Shown: piece after piece, positions 35,910 through 48,057 of the stretch
Numbering within the stretch: position 1 is the first letter of the stretch
How the letters are laid out: the number at the start of each line of letters is the position of its first letter
Source: Nocardia neocaledoniensis
Lineage (GTDB): Bacteria; Actinomycetota; Actinomycetes; Mycobacteriales; Mycobacteriaceae
DNA length: 64,000 nucleotides
Direction: 5' to 3'
NCBI RefSeq assembly: GCF_003182135.1
Contig: NZ_QGTL01000002.1
Span: forward strand, 186,001-250,000
Notes under the pieces: generated by a model
What the model saw: only the letters and a program-made list of their open reading frames with translations
Told to the model about the DNA's origin: nothing
Databases searched by the model: none
Position numbers and translations under genes: made by a program

Positions 35910-36854
35910 TCAGCTCGCCGCGCGTTCGGCGGCGCGGGCCAGTGCGCGGTCGCGCTGTTCCTCGAAGCGGGCTGCCTTGATCTCCAAGTCGAGCAGGTAG
36001 GTGTGCAGTTCGTCGCGGGCACGTTCGCCCTCGGCGCCGAAGTCGGAGCGTTCGAAGACCCGCCAGGTGCGCAGCACGGGCGCGAGCACCACATCGAGGT
36101 GCTGGCGCAGGTCGTAGATGCCGTGCTTGGCCAGCAGCACGGCGTTGCGGCGGAAATTGGGCTGATTGAGCCCGGGCATCTGGAACTGCAAGACCACGTC
36201 GGTGATCGCGCGCATGCTCGCGTCGGGGGTGAGGTCGAGCGCGGCGGCGCAGAGCTTGCGATAGAAGATCATGTGCAGGTTCTCGTCGGTCGCGATGCGG
36301 GCGAGCATGCGGTCGGCGATCGGGTCGTCGCACACGCGTCCGGTGTTGCGGTGACTGATCCGGGTGGCCAGTTCCTGGAAGGTGACGTAGGCGACGCCCT
36401 TGAGGAACTGCGAACCCTTCTCCGGCTTGGCGATGCCCGCGGTCATGTGGGCCATCCTGGCTTCCTCCAGCGCGACCGGGTCGACCGCGCGGGTGACGAC
36501 GAGGTAGTCGCGCATGACGATGCCGTGCCGGTTCTCCTCGGCGGTCCAACGGCCGACCCAGGTGCCCCACGCGTTGTCGAAGCCGAAGGTGTCGGCCAGT
36601 TCGCGGTGGTAGGAGGGCAGGTTGTCCTCGGTGAGCAGATTGGTGATCATCGCCGCCTTGGCGACGTCGCTGAGCCGGGACTGCTCGGGATCCCAGTCGA
36701 TCCCGCCCATCGCGGCGAAGTTGCGGCCCTCGTCCCACGGCACGTAGTCGTGCGGGTGCCAGTCCTTGGCCTTGGCCAGGTGGTCGTTGAGGTTGGCTTC
36801 GGCGGTCGGTTCGAGCTCGGCCAGGATGTCGCGGTCGGTCAGCTGCAGCGTCAT
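35910..36854 (-). CDS. Acyl-ACP desaturase (DesA-type)
   Basis: A 314-residue soluble di-iron desaturase. The two metal-binding EExxH motifs are present as EENRH near residue 107 (within WTAEENRHG) and DENLH near residue 200, with the further glutamates in the helical bundle ([10 protein letters not shown]). It introduces a double bond into fatty acyl-ACP; in mycobacteria DesA1/DesA2 supply unsaturated precursors for mycolic acids. GAGGTGAC lies upstream of the ATG at 36854. The gene ends 55 bp before the smpB start on the same strand. Confidence 0.92.
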   Translation of the reverse strand: MTLQLTDRDILAELEPTAEANLNDHLAKAKDWHPHDYVPWDEGRNFAAMGGIDWDPEQSRLSDVAKAAMITNLLTEDNLPSYHRELADTFGFDNAWGTWVGRWTAEENRHGIVMRDYLVVTRAVDPVALEEARMAHMTAGIAKPEKGSQFLKGVAYVTFQELATRISHRNTGRVCDDPIADRMLARIATDENLHMIFYRKLCAAALDLTPDASMRAITDVVLQFQMPGLNQPNFRRNAVLLAKHGIYDLRQHLDVVLAPVLRTWRVFERSDFGAEGERARDELHTYLLDLEIKAARFEEQRDRALARAAERAAS

Positions 36855-36971
36855 GAATTGTCACCTCGGTGTTGCGGACGGGTCCCCTGTGCCAACCATG
36901 GGCGCTGGTCGCGGCTTCGGGACCGCACATGACGAAACCTTGTGTGCGGTCACAGGACCGCACCGTTCCGG

Positions 36972-37589
36972 CTAGGCAGGCGGGAGTGCGGGACCGAACT
37001 GATCGATCCGCAACGGCAGGCTCGGCCACGGCGTCAGGTCCGGGGTCAGCTGGCCGACAACGCTGACGCCGGCGGCGTCGAAGGCCGCCCTGGCCCGGTC
37101 GACGTGATCGCTCGAGGTGACCAGCACCGCCGAGCGCAGGTCGTGCTCGGCCATCAGCACGGCCGTGTTGCGCGCGTTGGCCACCGTCGACTCGGCGTGC
37201 GGCTCGCGCAGAATGCGGGCCGGGTCGATGCCCGCCGAGACCAGCCAGTCGGCCATCGCGTCGGCCTCACTGAGGCCGGCCCGGGGATTGCCGCCGGTGA
37301 CGATGATCGGCGACCACGGCGCGAACATCGCCTGCACGAACCCGGCGCGGAGCCGGCGGACCAGTTCAGCGCGCATCGTGCCCTCCGGGGTCAGCCCGTA
37401 GCCGAGGATCACCACCGCGGTCTCCCCACCGTAGGTGGCGGGCAGGCCGGGTGTGAGCACCCGCTGCAGATCGCGGACCGCGGTCGGCACCGAGGGGTCC
37501 GCGATGCCGGTTTGTGGTGCGGCACAGACGAATCCGGCCGCCGTCAAGACCGCGCACACCCCACGCGTCACCCAGTTCACCCACACCAT
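36972..37589 (-). CDS. YdcF/DUF218 family exported protein
   Basis: A 205-residue protein with an N-terminal signal peptide followed by the DUF218 fold: ETAVVILGYGLTPEGTMRAELVRRL, PIIVTGGNPRAGLSEADAMADWLVSAGIDPARILREPHAESTVANA and AVLVTSSDHVDRARAAFDAAG. DUF218 proteins include ElyC/SanA-like envelope factors. AGGAGG lies eight bases before the ATG at 37589. Exact role unknown. Confidence 0.9.
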   Translation of the reverse strand: MVWVNWVTRGVCAVLTAAGFVCAAPQTGIADPSVPTAVRDLQRVLTPGLPATYGGETAVVILGYGLTPEGTMRAELVRRLRAGFVQAMFAPWSPIIVTGGNPRAGLSEADAMADWLVSAGIDPARILREPHAESTVANARNTAVLMAEHDLRSAVLVTSSDHVDRARAAFDAAGVSVVGQLTPDLTPWPSLPLRIDQFGPALPPA

Positions 37590-37787
37590 TCCCGTCGCCT
37601 CCTCGGACCGGGACCGATCGGCTCGATCGGTCGGAGGAGGCCAAGAGTGCGCCGGGAAACACAGTGCGGGAAGGGCTTCGACCTGCGGTTACCACAGGTC
37701 ACATGGGACGGCCGTCAGATGCTGGGGCGCGGCATCGCAAACATTCCGGAACCGCGCAGGTACCGGATCACGACGCTCGTGTCGTAC

Positions 37788-38015
37788 CTAGCGCAGCGCC
37801 AGGTACAGCACGAGGGCCGAGGCGAAGATGAGGACCAGCGCGATCGTCGACCAGCGGGGACGGCCGCGATGGGTCACCGCCTGGTGGCTGCCGAGCAGGG
37901 AAGGGGCGACGGAGGGATCGGCGTGCCGATGCGGCATCGGAGGCAGCGGAGCATCGGCGCCGCCCGAACTCGCGCCGCCCGACGGTTCACTGTCAGAGCC
38001 TTCACCGTTCGCCAT
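37788..38015 (-). CDS. Small tail-anchored membrane protein
   Basis: A 75-residue protein with a Ser/Gly/Pro-rich N-terminal half and a single C-terminal membrane helix (STIALVLIFASALVLYLAL), ending one residue after it, so the bulk faces the cytoplasm. It lies 63 bp downstream of the recQ stop on the same strand. No family recognised. Confidence 0.6.
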   Translation of the reverse strand: MANGEGSDSEPSGGASSGGADAPLPPMPHRHADPSVAPSLLGSHQAVTHRGRPRWSTIALVLIFASALVLYLALR

Positions 38016-38078
38016 GGGACCGACACTAACGCGCGACCCCTCGATCCGTCGCGGGTTCCTTTTCGCCCACGCCCGCCG

Positions 38079-40070
<1,992 letters not shown>

Positions 40071-40166
40071 CGGGCCATCCTACGAGCGCGAGCCGGTCAC
40101 GCAGCCCGTCCGGCAGACCGGACGACGGCGTTCACCGGGATTCCCTCACATGTGGACAACCCGAAT

Positions 40167-40952
40167 TCAGGGCCGCAACCTGGTAAGGACCTCGTCGTGG
40201 AGCAGTCCGTTGCTCGCGACCGCGTCGCCACCGTGCGGGCCGGGACGGCCGTCCAGGGCGGTGAACGATCCGCCTGCCTCGCGGACCAGGATGTCGAGCG
40301 CGGCCAGGTCCCACAGCGACACCTCCGGCTCGGCCGCGATGTCCACCGCGCCCTCGGCGACCAGGCAGTAGTTGAAGAAGTCGCCGTAGCCGCGGACCCG
40401 CCAGACCGCGTCGGTGAGATCGATGAACTTCTCTCGCAGTCCCCGCTCGTGCCAGCCGGACAGGCTGGAGAACGCCAGGCTCGCCGAGTCCAGGTCGCCC
40501 ACCGCCGACACCGTGATCGGCCTCGGGGCGCCCGGGTGCACCTGTGCCCACGCGCCCGAACCCGCCGCGGCCCACCAGCGCCTGCCGAGCGCGGGCGCGC
40601 TCACCACGCCGACCACCGGCACACCGTCGACGAGCAGGGCGATCAGGCTGGCCCAGACCGGGACGCCGCGGACGAAGTTCTTGGTGCCGTCGATCGGATC
40701 GACCACCCACTGCCTGCCGGTGAACTCGGCGTCGCCACCGAACTCCTCGCCGAGCACGGCGTCGCCGGGGCGTTCGGCGCCGAGCACCCGGCGGATCACC
40801 TGCTCCACGGCCAGGTCGGCGTCGGAGACCGGGGTGAGGTCCGGCTTCGAGTCGACCTTCAGGTCGACGGCGCCGAAGCGCACCTTCGAGATCGCGTCGG
40901 CCTCGTCGGCCAGTCGCAGGGCGAGGTCCAGGTCAGCGGAGTAAGCAGCCAC
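40167..40952 (-). CDS. hisN: Histidinol-phosphatase (inositol monophosphatase family)
   Basis: A 261-residue Mg-dependent phosphatase. The motifs VLGEEFGG (metal-binding Glu), [19 protein letters not shown] and [17 protein letters not shown] are the three IMPase signatures, and the [19 protein letters not shown] segment fits the actinobacterial HisN subgroup that removes the phosphate from histidinol phosphate in histidine synthesis. A role on inositol phosphates cannot be excluded. A GTG at 40952 starts the protein. Confidence 0.9.
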   Translation of the reverse strand: MAAYSADLDLALRLADEADAISKVRFGAVDLKVDSKPDLTPVSDADLAVEQVIRRVLGAERPGDAVLGEEFGGDAEFTGRQWVVDPIDGTKNFVRGVPVWASLIALLVDGVPVVGVVSAPALGRRWWAAAGSGAWAQVHPGAPRPITVSAVGDLDSASLAFSSLSGWHERGLREKFIDLTDAVWRVRGYGDFFNYCLVAEGAVDIAAEPEVSLWDLAALDILVREAGGSFTALDGRPGPHGGDAVASNGLLHDEVLTRLRP

Positions 40953-41156
40953 CGCCTCAGTCTATTTGGCACGCGGCCCGATGCCCCTGGCAGTGCTGTG
41001 CCGAACGCGCGCCGCGTCCCCGCGGCGGCGAGACCGCATGCCCGTGCGGCCGAAGCTCGGCGGCGACCTGCCCGCTCGGCCGAAGCTCTCGGCGCCGCGC
41101 AGGCCCTGCCTCGCTGCGAACGCGAGACAGCACGATCGGTCACGCCGCCGTGCCGG

Positions 41157-41747
41157 TCAGGCGGCCACCTGTGCCGACCGCGCGGTCACCAGGGCGCTCG
41201 CCCACCAGTGCACCTGGTCGAGCATCGCCCGCGCCGCTTCCTCGAACTCCGCAGGTTCGCGCAGCCGCCCGCTCTCGTCGAAGAGCAGGTAGTAGCGCGG
41301 GAAGGAGACGTAGTTGCGCACGGTGTGGGCGTTGAGCTCGTTGAACACCTGCCGCAGGTGCTCGATCGCCAGCAGCCCACCGGAGGCGCCGCTGTAACCG
41401 ACGAAGCCGATCGTCTTGGCGTCCCACTGGGTGTAGTGCCAGTCGATGGCCGATTTCAGGGCGGCCGGGTAGCTGCGGTTGTAGTCGGGGGTGACCACGA
41501 GATAGGCGTCCGCGGCGGCCAGCCGCTCGGTGAGGTCGCTCATGCCCGCCGGGCGCGGCATGTCGGGGTCCAAGGCGGGCGGCACCGGAGGCAGGGCGGC
41601 GGGCAGTTCGGCCTCGGCCAGGTCGATGATGTCGACGTCGAAGCGATCGTCGACCTGTTCGGCGATCCAGTTCGCGACCACCGGACCGAACCGGCCCTCA
41701 CGGACGCTGCCGATGATGATCGCGAGCTTCAGTGGCTGTGCGGACAT
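41157..41747 (-). CDS. NADPH-dependent FMN reductase
   Basis: A 196-residue flavodoxin-fold protein. LAIIIGSVREGRFGPVVANWI is the FMN phosphate-binding loop and the segment VVTPDYNRSYPAALKSAIDW plus VGYSGASGG give the second and third flavin loops of the azoreductase/ArsH-like NADPH-dependent FMN reductases. ATG at 41747 begins the domain. It is divergent from an XRE regulator (138 bp apart) with a perfect 9-bp inverted repeat between them. Confidence 0.93.
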   Translation of the reverse strand: MSAQPLKLAIIIGSVREGRFGPVVANWIAEQVDDRFDVDIIDLAEAELPAALPPVPPALDPDMPRPAGMSDLTERLAAADAYLVVTPDYNRSYPAALKSAIDWHYTQWDAKTIGFVGYSGASGGLLAIEHLRQVFNELNAHTVRNYVSFPRYYLLFDESGRLREPAEFEEAARAMLDQVHWWASALVTARSAQVAA

Positions 41748-41827
41748 GTCGTCTCCTCTGTCGTTGCTCGGCCCCTCGGCCGATGCGTCAACCTTCGCGG
41801 CCCGCGAGCCGGGCAGGGAGACCACGC

Positions 41828-41856
41828 GGAGAGTGGTAGTGCCACGGCCACTCTCC
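41828..41856. promoter_or_regulatory. Candidate operator between FMN reductase and XRE regulator
   Basis: GGAGAGTGG (41828-41836) and CCACTCTCC (41848-41856) are perfect 9-bp inverted arms with an 11-bp spacer, 29 bp before the regulator start and 80 bp before the reductase start. Confidence 0.55.
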
Positions 41857-41885
41857 GGCGCGCCGCACTGGGTACCGTCGAACGG

Positions 41886-42743
41886 GTGAGCGACAACGAA
41901 CTCGGGCTGTTCCTGCGTACGCGCCGCGAGGCGGTCTCGCCGGCCGAGGTCGGCCTGCCCGCGGGCCCGCGCAGGCGCACGCCCGGCCTGCGCCGCGCCG
42001 AGGTCGCGATGCTGGCCGGGGTGAGCGTGGAGTACCTGATCCGGCTCGAACAGGGCCGCGACCGGCATCCCTCGCCGCCGGTGCTCTCCGCGCTGGCCGA
42101 CACGCTGCGGTTGAGCCCGCGCGAGCGCGTGCACCTGCACCAGCTCACCAAGGGCGTGTCGGGGTTCAGCTGCGGCGCCGCCGAGAACGGGCCCAACCGC
42201 ACCGTCCGCCCGACGGTGCGCGCCATCCTCGCGCAGCTGGATCCGGCGCCCGCCGCGATCACCAACCGGTTCACCGAGGTACTCGCCTGCACCGAGGGCT
42301 ATCGCAAGCTGATGTCGCCCAGCGGCCTGTTCGAGCAGGGCGAACCCGCCAATCTGGCCCGCTTCGTGTTCACCCATCCCGGCGCGCGCGAGCTGTATCC
42401 GGACTGGGACGACGCCGCCGACAAGCTGGTCGCCTCGCTCAAGCAGGGCCCGTATCGCGCCGATCCGCTGGTGGCCGCGCTGGTCGACGAGCTCACCGTC
42501 ACCGCGGGCACCCCGTTCACCGACCGGCTGGCCGCGCTGCCGGGGCTGCCGCCGTCGGGCGGGATCAACCGGATCAGCCATCCCGAGGCGGGCACGCTGC
42601 GGCTGGCCTACGAGTCGCTGGATCTGTCCATCGACGACGACCAATCCCTGTACGTGCTGCTGCCCGCCGACGAGGCGAGCGCGACCGCGCTGGACCGCCT
42701 CGTCGGGCGTCACCCCGGTGGCTTGCGCGCCATCGCGAGCTGA
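41886..42743 (+). CDS. XRE/MmyB-type transcriptional regulator
   Basis: A 285-residue regulator. The N-terminal helix-turn-helix ([71 protein letters not shown]) is followed by an MmyB-like ligand-binding domain ([27 protein letters not shown] and later [14 protein letters not shown]). GTG at 41886 is used. Members usually control an adjacent divergent oxidoreductase gene, here the FMN reductase. Confidence 0.9.
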   Translation: MSDNELGLFLRTRREAVSPAEVGLPAGPRRRTPGLRRAEVAMLAGVSVEYLIRLEQGRDRHPSPPVLSALADTLRLSPRERVHLHQLTKGVSGFSCGAAENGPNRTVRPTVRAILAQLDPAPAAITNRFTEVLACTEGYRKLMSPSGLFEQGEPANLARFVFTHPGARELYPDWDDAADKLVASLKQGPYRADPLVAALVDELTVTAGTPFTDRLAALPGLPPSGGINRISHPEAGTLRLAYESLDLSIDDDQSLYVLLPADEASATALDRLVGRHPGGLRAIAS

Positions 42744-42796
42744 CCTGCGGGGCGCGTGTTTCGCGGTGTCGGAGGCGACCGGTAACCTTGGACATC

Positions 42797-43915
42797 GTGC
42801 ATCCTGACGTTATCGCCGATCTCGCCGAACTCGACACCACGCTCAAGACGGTCGAGTCGGTTCTCGATGTCGAGGAGCTACGCCGTCGCATCGACGAGCT
42901 CGAGCACCAGGCGGCCGACCCCGAGCTGTGGAACAACCAGGACCACGCCCAGCAGGTGACCAGCGAGCTCTCGCACGCCCAGAGCGAACTGCGCCGGGTG
43001 GAGGAACTGCGTCAGCGCCTCGAAGATCTGCCGGTGCTCTACGAACTGGCCGAGGCCGAGGAGGGCGCCGCCGCCGCGGAGGCCACCGCCGACGCCGACG
43101 CCGAGCGGGCCACCCTGCGCGTCGACATCGAGGCGATGGAGGTGCGCACGCTGCTCTCCGGCGAGTACGACAAGCGCGACGCGCTGGTCAACATCCGCTC
43201 CGGCGCCGGTGGCGTCGACGCCGCGGACTGGGCCCAGATGCTGATGCGCATGTACATCCGCTGGGCCGAGCGGCACAAGTACACCGTCGAGGTCTACGAC
43301 ACCTCCTACGCCGAAGAGGCCGGGATCAAGTCCGCCACCTTCGCGGTGAAGTCGCCCTACGCCTACGGCACGCTGTCGGTGGAGATGGGCACGCACCGCC
43401 TCGTGCGGATCAGCCCGTTCGACAACCAGGGCCGCCGCCAGACCTCCTTCGCCGAGGTCGAGGTGCTGCCGGTGGTCGAGACCACCGACCACATCGAGAT
43501 CCCGGACGGCGACGTGCGCGTCGACGTGTACCGCTCGTCCGGCCCCGGCGGCCAGTCGGTCAACACCACCGACTCCGCGGTCCGCCTGACGCACATCCCC
43601 ACCGGCATCGTGGTGACCTGTCAGAACGAGAAATCGCAGCTGCAGAACAAGATCTCGGCCATGCGCGTGCTGCAGGCCAAGCTGCTCGAGCGCAAGCGCC
43701 AGGAAGAGCGCGCGCAGATGGACGCGCTCAAGACCAACGAGGGCGCGTCGTGGGGCAACCAGATGCGTTCCTATGTCCTGCACCCGTATCAGATGGTGAA
43801 GGACCTGCGCACCAACTATGAGGTCAACAACCCCTCGGCCGTGCTCGACGGCGACATCGACGGCTTCATCGAATCCGGAATCCGTTGGCGCATGCGGGAA
43901 CAGGCCGACGCGTAG
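42797..43915 (+). CDS. prfB: Peptide chain release factor 2
   Basis: Recognises UGA/UAA stop codons and triggers peptide release. About 372 residues from GTG at 42797, matching the mycobacterial start (DPD-x-ADIAALD-type N terminus); a TTG three codons upstream is also open. The stop-recognition SPF motif lies in VRISPFDNQ and the catalytic GGQ in [16 protein letters not shown]. The gene is a single uninterrupted frame, so the programmed +1 frameshift known from many bacteria is absent. It heads a conserved run with MscS-like, small TM, ftsE and ftsX genes. Confidence 0.96.
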   Translation: MHPDVIADLAELDTTLKTVESVLDVEELRRRIDELEHQAADPELWNNQDHAQQVTSELSHAQSELRRVEELRQRLEDLPVLYELAEAEEGAAAAEATADADAERATLRVDIEAMEVRTLLSGEYDKRDALVNIRSGAGGVDAADWAQMLMRMYIRWAERHKYTVEVYDTSYAEEAGIKSATFAVKSPYAYGTLSVEMGTHRLVRISPFDNQGRRQTSFAEVEVLPVVETTDHIEIPDGDVRVDVYRSSGPGGQSVNTTDSAVRLTHIPTGIVVTCQNEKSQLQNKISAMRVLQAKLLERKRQEERAQMDALKTNEGASWGNQMRSYVLHPYQMVKDLRTNYEVNNPSAVLDGDIDGFIESGIRWRMREQADA

Positions 43916-43992
43916 CCACCTGTTCGCTCGCCCGGTGTGACACTCCTCGCGTTTGACCGGGCACCGTGACCGCGCTGTAACCTTTCTGGTGT

Positions 43993-44913
43993 GTGTTCGA
44001 ACGAACCGGAACTGTGCCAGCGCCAGCCCCGTCCACGCCCGGCCGGGTCGACGCGGTGAGCGGCGTCCTCGCGATCAACACCGCCCCGGAGATCACCGGC
44101 TGGCTGCGTTCCAGCGGCCTCGAGATCGTGCTGCTGGTGGTCGGCGCGGTGTTGTTCGGCCGCTTCGCCGCCTTCGTCCGCGACCGGGTGACCACCAAGA
44201 TCGACGCGGGTTTCCACTCGAGCGACGCGCTGGTCCGCACCGAGGCGGCCAAGCACCGGCACGCCCTGGCGCAGGTGATCACCTGGGTGGTGCTGACCAT
44301 CGTCTACGTGCTGGTCGGCATGGAGGTGCTGCGCAGGCTCGGTTTCGCGGTGACGGGCCTGGTCGCCCCGGCGGCGGTGCTCGGCGCCGCGCTGGGTTTC
44401 GGCGCCCAGCGCATCGTCCAGGACATCCTGGCCGGGTTCTTCCTCATCACCGAACGCCAGTACGGCTTCGGTGACGTGGTGCAGATCGCGGTCACCGGTT
44501 CGGCCGATCCGGCCGAGGGCACCGTCGAGGACGTGACGTTGCGCATCACCACGCTGCGCAACTCCGACGGCGAGGTCATCACCGTCCCGAACGGGCAGAT
44601 CGTGAAAGTGACCAATCTGTCGAAGGATTGGGCGCGCGCCGCGATCGACGTGCCGGTGTCGGCGCAGGCCGACATCACCAAGATCAACGAGGTGCTGCAC
44701 GAGGTCTGCACCAAGGCCTATCAGGACCGCAGGCTCAAGCCCCTGCTGCTCGACGAGCCGTCGGTGATGGGTGTGGAGGATCTGTCCCTCGATGTGATGA
44801 ACATCCGGATGGTTGCCCGCACATTGCCGGGCAAGCAGTTCGAGGTGGGGCGCGAGCTGCGGGTGCGCGTCGCGGCCGCCCTGCGTAAGGAAGGAATCAG
44901 TGAAACTTCGTAA
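43993..44913 (+). CDS. MscS-type mechanosensitive channel
   Basis: A 306-residue protein with an N-terminal helix (LEIVLLVVGAVLFGRFAAFVRD), a second helix pair and the conserved MscS pore/beta region: GLVAPAAVLGAALGFGAQRIVQDILAGFFLITERQYGFGDVVQI and EDVTLRITTLRNSDGEVITVPNGQI. It opens under membrane tension to release solutes. GTG at 43993 is annotated; a downstream GTG near 44056 is possible. It lies between prfB and the small TM gene, as in mycobacteria. Confidence 0.9.
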   Translation: MFERTGTVPAPAPSTPGRVDAVSGVLAINTAPEITGWLRSSGLEIVLLVVGAVLFGRFAAFVRDRVTTKIDAGFHSSDALVRTEAAKHRHALAQVITWVVLTIVYVLVGMEVLRRLGFAVTGLVAPAAVLGAALGFGAQRIVQDILAGFFLITERQYGFGDVVQIAVTGSADPAEGTVEDVTLRITTLRNSDGEVITVPNGQIVKVTNLSKDWARAAIDVPVSAQADITKINEVLHEVCTKAYQDRRLKPLLLDEPSVMGVEDLSLDVMNIRMVARTLPGKQFEVGRELRVRVAAALRKEGISETS

Positions 44914-45085
44914 GACGGTGGATCTCCGCAAGTCGGTGAATCTGCGTAAGTCCACGGCGATTCTCATGGCCACCTGGGTGTCCACGTTCGTCGTCTATGT
45001 GTTCGTCAAACCCACCGAGGCCAAGGACGCCGGGCCGGTGTCGCTGCTCAATGCCGTCCCGACCTGGGTGAACCCCGCGCCCTAG
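44900..45085 (+). CDS. Small membrane protein with LRK repeats
   Basis: A 61-residue protein starting at GTG 44900 inside the last codons of the MscS gene (14-bp overlap, AAGGAA ribosome-binding-like site upstream). The N terminus reads [17 protein letters not shown], three near-identical short repeats, followed by one membrane helix ([17 protein letters not shown]) and a proline-rich tail. Its place between MscS and ftsE matches the small membrane protein found at this locus in mycobacteria. Function unknown; the basic repeat could bind acidic lipids or the division machinery. Confidence 0.72.
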   Translation: MKLRKTVDLRKSVNLRKSTAILMATWVSTFVVYVFVKPTEAKDAGPVSLLNAVPTWVNPAP

Positions 45086-45156
45086 ACACGACCCGCGCCT
45101 CGCCGACACCGTCGCGGCCAGGTCACGGGCATGGCCGCTGGCTACACTGGCTCCCC

Positions 45157-45845
<689 letters not shown>

Positions 45846-45846
<1 letters not shown>

Positions 45847-46748
45847 TGCGACTGAGTTTCCTGTTCACCGAGGTCGTCGACGGTCTGCGCCGCAACCTGA
45901 CGATGACCATCGCGATGATCCTGACCACCGCGGTCTCGCTGATGATGCTCGGCGGCGGCATGCTGTCGGTGCGGATGGCCGACAAGACCGAGAACTTCTT
46001 CATCGGCAGGCTCGAGGTGCGGTTCTACCTCGACGACGCGGTCTCCGAGAGCGATCCCGACTGCGCCGCCGAGCCGTGCAAGTCGCTGCTGGCCGACCTC
46101 AAGGGCACCTCCGGCGTGGAGAGCGTGCAGTTCCTCAACCGCGCCGACGCGCTGGAGGAGGCCAAGGAACTGTTCGCCGATCAGCCGGAGATGGTGCAGT
46201 ACATCGCCGATTCGCCGCTGCCCGCCTCGCTGCGGGTGAAGATGACCGACGCCGAGCAGTACCAGCACATCTACGACAGCTTCGCGACCAGGCAGGGCGT
46301 GCGGATCGTCGCCAACGACAAGGAGTTCGTCGACCGGCTGGTGAGCCTGTTCGACGGCTTGCGCAACGCCGCGTTCGGGCTGGCGCTGGTGATGGCGCTC
46401 GCGGCGATGCTGCTGGTGCTGAACATGGTGCAGATCGCCGCGTACACGCGGCGCACCGAGGTCGGCATCATGCGGCTGGTCGGCGCGACGCGCTGGTACA
46501 CCCAGCTGCCGTTCCTCCTGGAGGCGGTGGCGGCGGCGTTCGTCGGCTCGGTGCTGGCGATCCTCGGGCTGGTCATCGCCAGGCCGCTGGTGATCGATCG
46601 GGCGCTGGGCCCGCTGTTCGACAGCAATGTCTTCCCGCGGATCACCGGCGACGACATCGCGGTCGTGGCGTTGACGATCGCGCCGATCGGCATCGTCTTC
46701 GCCGCGGTCACCGCCTATCTCACCCTGCGCTTCTACGTACGGGAGTAG
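45846..46748 (+). CDS. ftsX: Cell division protein FtsX
   Basis: A 300-residue membrane protein with an N-terminal helix, a large extracytoplasmic domain (about residues 50-170, containing a Cys pair CAAEPC) and three further helices. RLSFLFTEVVDGLRRNLTMTIAMILTT and TEVGIMRLVGATRWYTQLPFLLEA are FtsX signatures. It transmits ATP-driven motion of FtsE to hydrolases outside the membrane. Start overlaps the ftsE stop (TAATG). Unlike in mycobacteria, smpB does not follow; a bidirectional terminator and MerR gene come next. Confidence 0.96.
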
Positions 46749-46767
46749 CTCCGGCTCGATGCGCCGC

Positions 46768-46801
46768 GAGGGCGGGGACCCGCTATCGGGTCTCCGCCCT
46801 C
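46768..46801. terminator. Bidirectional terminator after ftsX
   Basis: Arms 46768-46782 and 46787-46801 pair over 15 bp with one mismatch around a CTAT loop. It ends the ftsX transcript and overlaps the stop codon of the converging MerR gene. Confidence 0.7.
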
Positions 46802-47148
46802 GTCGCGAGTGAGGCGCCGAGCTGGGCGGTGAGTTCGAGGCGCTGACGGTCCAGGTCGGCGATCCGCCGATCGAGCTCGGCGTTGCGCTCGGACATGATC
46901 CGCACCGACATCTCGCACGCCTGCACCGGCCCGTCGGATTCGGCGCACGGCAGGAGATGGGCGATGTCGTCGGTGGTGAGTCCGGCGGCGAGCAGCTCAC
47001 GGATCTTCGCCACGACCCGCGGCGCCGTGTCGGCGTAGCTGCGATACCCGTTCGGGTCGCGACGCGGCTGGAGCAGACCCTGTTCCTCGTAGTAGCGCAG
47101 CAGCCGCGTGCTGACGCCGGTGCGGTGCGCGAGTTCGCCGATCAGCAT
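46783..47148 (-). CDS. MerR family transcriptional regulator
   Basis: A 121-residue regulator. The N-terminal winged helix-turn-helix MLIGELAHRTGVSTRLLRYYEEQGLLQPRRDPNGYRSY is a textbook MerR domain, followed by a coiled dimerisation helix (VRIMSERNAELDRRIADLDRQRLELTAQL). One cysteine pair (CAESDGPVQAC) could sense thiol or metal. It is divergent from an alpha/beta hydrolase gene with 60 bp between starts; a MerR-type promoter lies there. Ligand unknown. Confidence 0.92.
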   Translation of the reverse strand: MLIGELAHRTGVSTRLLRYYEEQGLLQPRRDPNGYRSYADTAPRVVAKIRELLAAGLTTDDIAHLLPCAESDGPVQACEMSVRIMSERNAELDRRIADLDRQRLELTAQLGASLATRAETR

Positions 47149-47169
47149 GTGATCACCCGCACGTTCGCC

Positions 47170-47201
47170 TTGACCTTGACACCCATGTGAATCCCTAACC
47201 T
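47170..47201 (+). promoter_or_regulatory. MerR-type promoter/operator of the hydrolase gene
   Basis: TTGACC (47170-47175) and TAACCT (47196-47201) are separated by 20 bp, the long spacer used by MerR activators. The dyad TTgACA-CCCA-TGTgAA (47176-47191) lies in that spacer. The predicted start of transcription falls at or next to the ATG at 47209 and no ribosome-binding site is present, so the mRNA is probably leaderless. Confidence 0.55.
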
Positions 47202-47208
47202 CCGTCCC

Positions 47209-47970
47209 ATGGCAACGATTCCCCTGCAGACCACCGTCCACGGCTCCGGCCCCGGCATCGTGCTCGCGCACGGCGCGGGCGGCTCCATCGACAGCAATTT
47301 CGGCGGCATCCTCCCCCTGCTGGCCGCCGACCACACGGTGGTCGCCTCCGACTATCCCGCCGACGACACCCCGCTCGACCTCGACGCGCTGGCCGACGCC
47401 CTGGTCGCCGCGGCCGTCGACGCCGGCGTGCAGACCTTCACGATCATCGGTTTCTCGCTCGGCACCGCGGTCGCCGTGCGCGCGGCCGCCCGGCACCCGG
47501 AGCGAGTCACCGGCCTGGTGCTCACCGCCGGTCTCGCGGCGCCCGACAACCGCGCCAAGCTCGCGGTCCAGGCCTGGCAGGATCTCCTCGCGCGCGGCGC
47601 GTACGAGAGTTTCGCCCGCCTGGTCCTGCTCACCGGGTTCTCGGCGGAGTTCGTCAACGCGTTGCCCACGACCGTGCTCGACGAAATGGTCGCCCAAACG
47701 GCAGCCGCGATCCCCGGCGGCACGAGGCAGCAGGCCGCCCTCGTCGAGACGGTCGACACGACCGCCGACCTCGCGGGTGTGGCGGTGCCGACCCTGATCG
47801 TGAACACGACCGCCGATCTACTCGTCGCCCCGGCCAATTCCCGCGTCCTCTCGGCCGCGATCCCCGGCGCCGAATATGTGGAACTCGACGCAGGCCACGT
47901 CGTCATGCTCGAACAACCCGCTCCCTGGGCCACCCACCTCACAGACTTCCTCACCAAGCACAACCTCTAG
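47209..47970 (+). CDS. Alpha/beta hydrolase
   Basis: A 253-residue hydrolase. LAHGAGGSIDSNFG forms the oxyanion region, IIGFSLGTAV is the GxSxG nucleophile elbow (Ser near residue 83), the acid is likely in NTTADLLVAP and the catalytic histidine in LDAGHVVMLEQP. Substrate unknown. It is controlled with the divergent MerR gene by the MerR-type promoter, and has no Shine-Dalgarno sequence. A large inverted repeat follows at 47981-48045. Confidence 0.9.
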   Translation: MATIPLQTTVHGSGPGIVLAHGAGGSIDSNFGGILPLLAADHTVVASDYPADDTPLDLDALADALVAAAVDAGVQTFTIIGFSLGTAVAVRAAARHPERVTGLVLTAGLAAPDNRAKLAVQAWQDLLARGAYESFARLVLLTGFSAEFVNALPTTVLDEMVAQTAAAIPGGTRQQAALVETVDTTADLAGVAVPTLIVNTTADLLVAPANSRVLSAAIPGAEYVELDAGHVVMLEQPAPWATHLTDFLTKHNL

Positions 47971-47980
47971 ATCTGGACAG

Positions 47981-48045
47981 GTGATCACCACGCCGTGGTG
48001 GCGTGCGCTTCTCGGCCGATGCTTACCTGAGAGCGTGGTGATCAC
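47981..48045. repeat. Perfect 13-bp inverted repeat between convergent genes
   Basis: GTGATCACCACGC (47981-47993) and GCGTGGTGATCAC (48033-48045) are exact inverted copies with a 39-base loop, located between the hydrolase stop (47970) and the glycosyltransferase stop (48058). It can act as a bidirectional terminator; each arm also contains the palindrome GTGATCAC. Confidence 0.6.
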
Positions 48046-48057
48046 GTGTCCGACAGG

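Noticed and set aside
42788..43915. Programmed frameshift in prfB
   Set aside because: The release factor gene is one continuous frame and no early in-frame TGA or slippery CTT-TGA is present.
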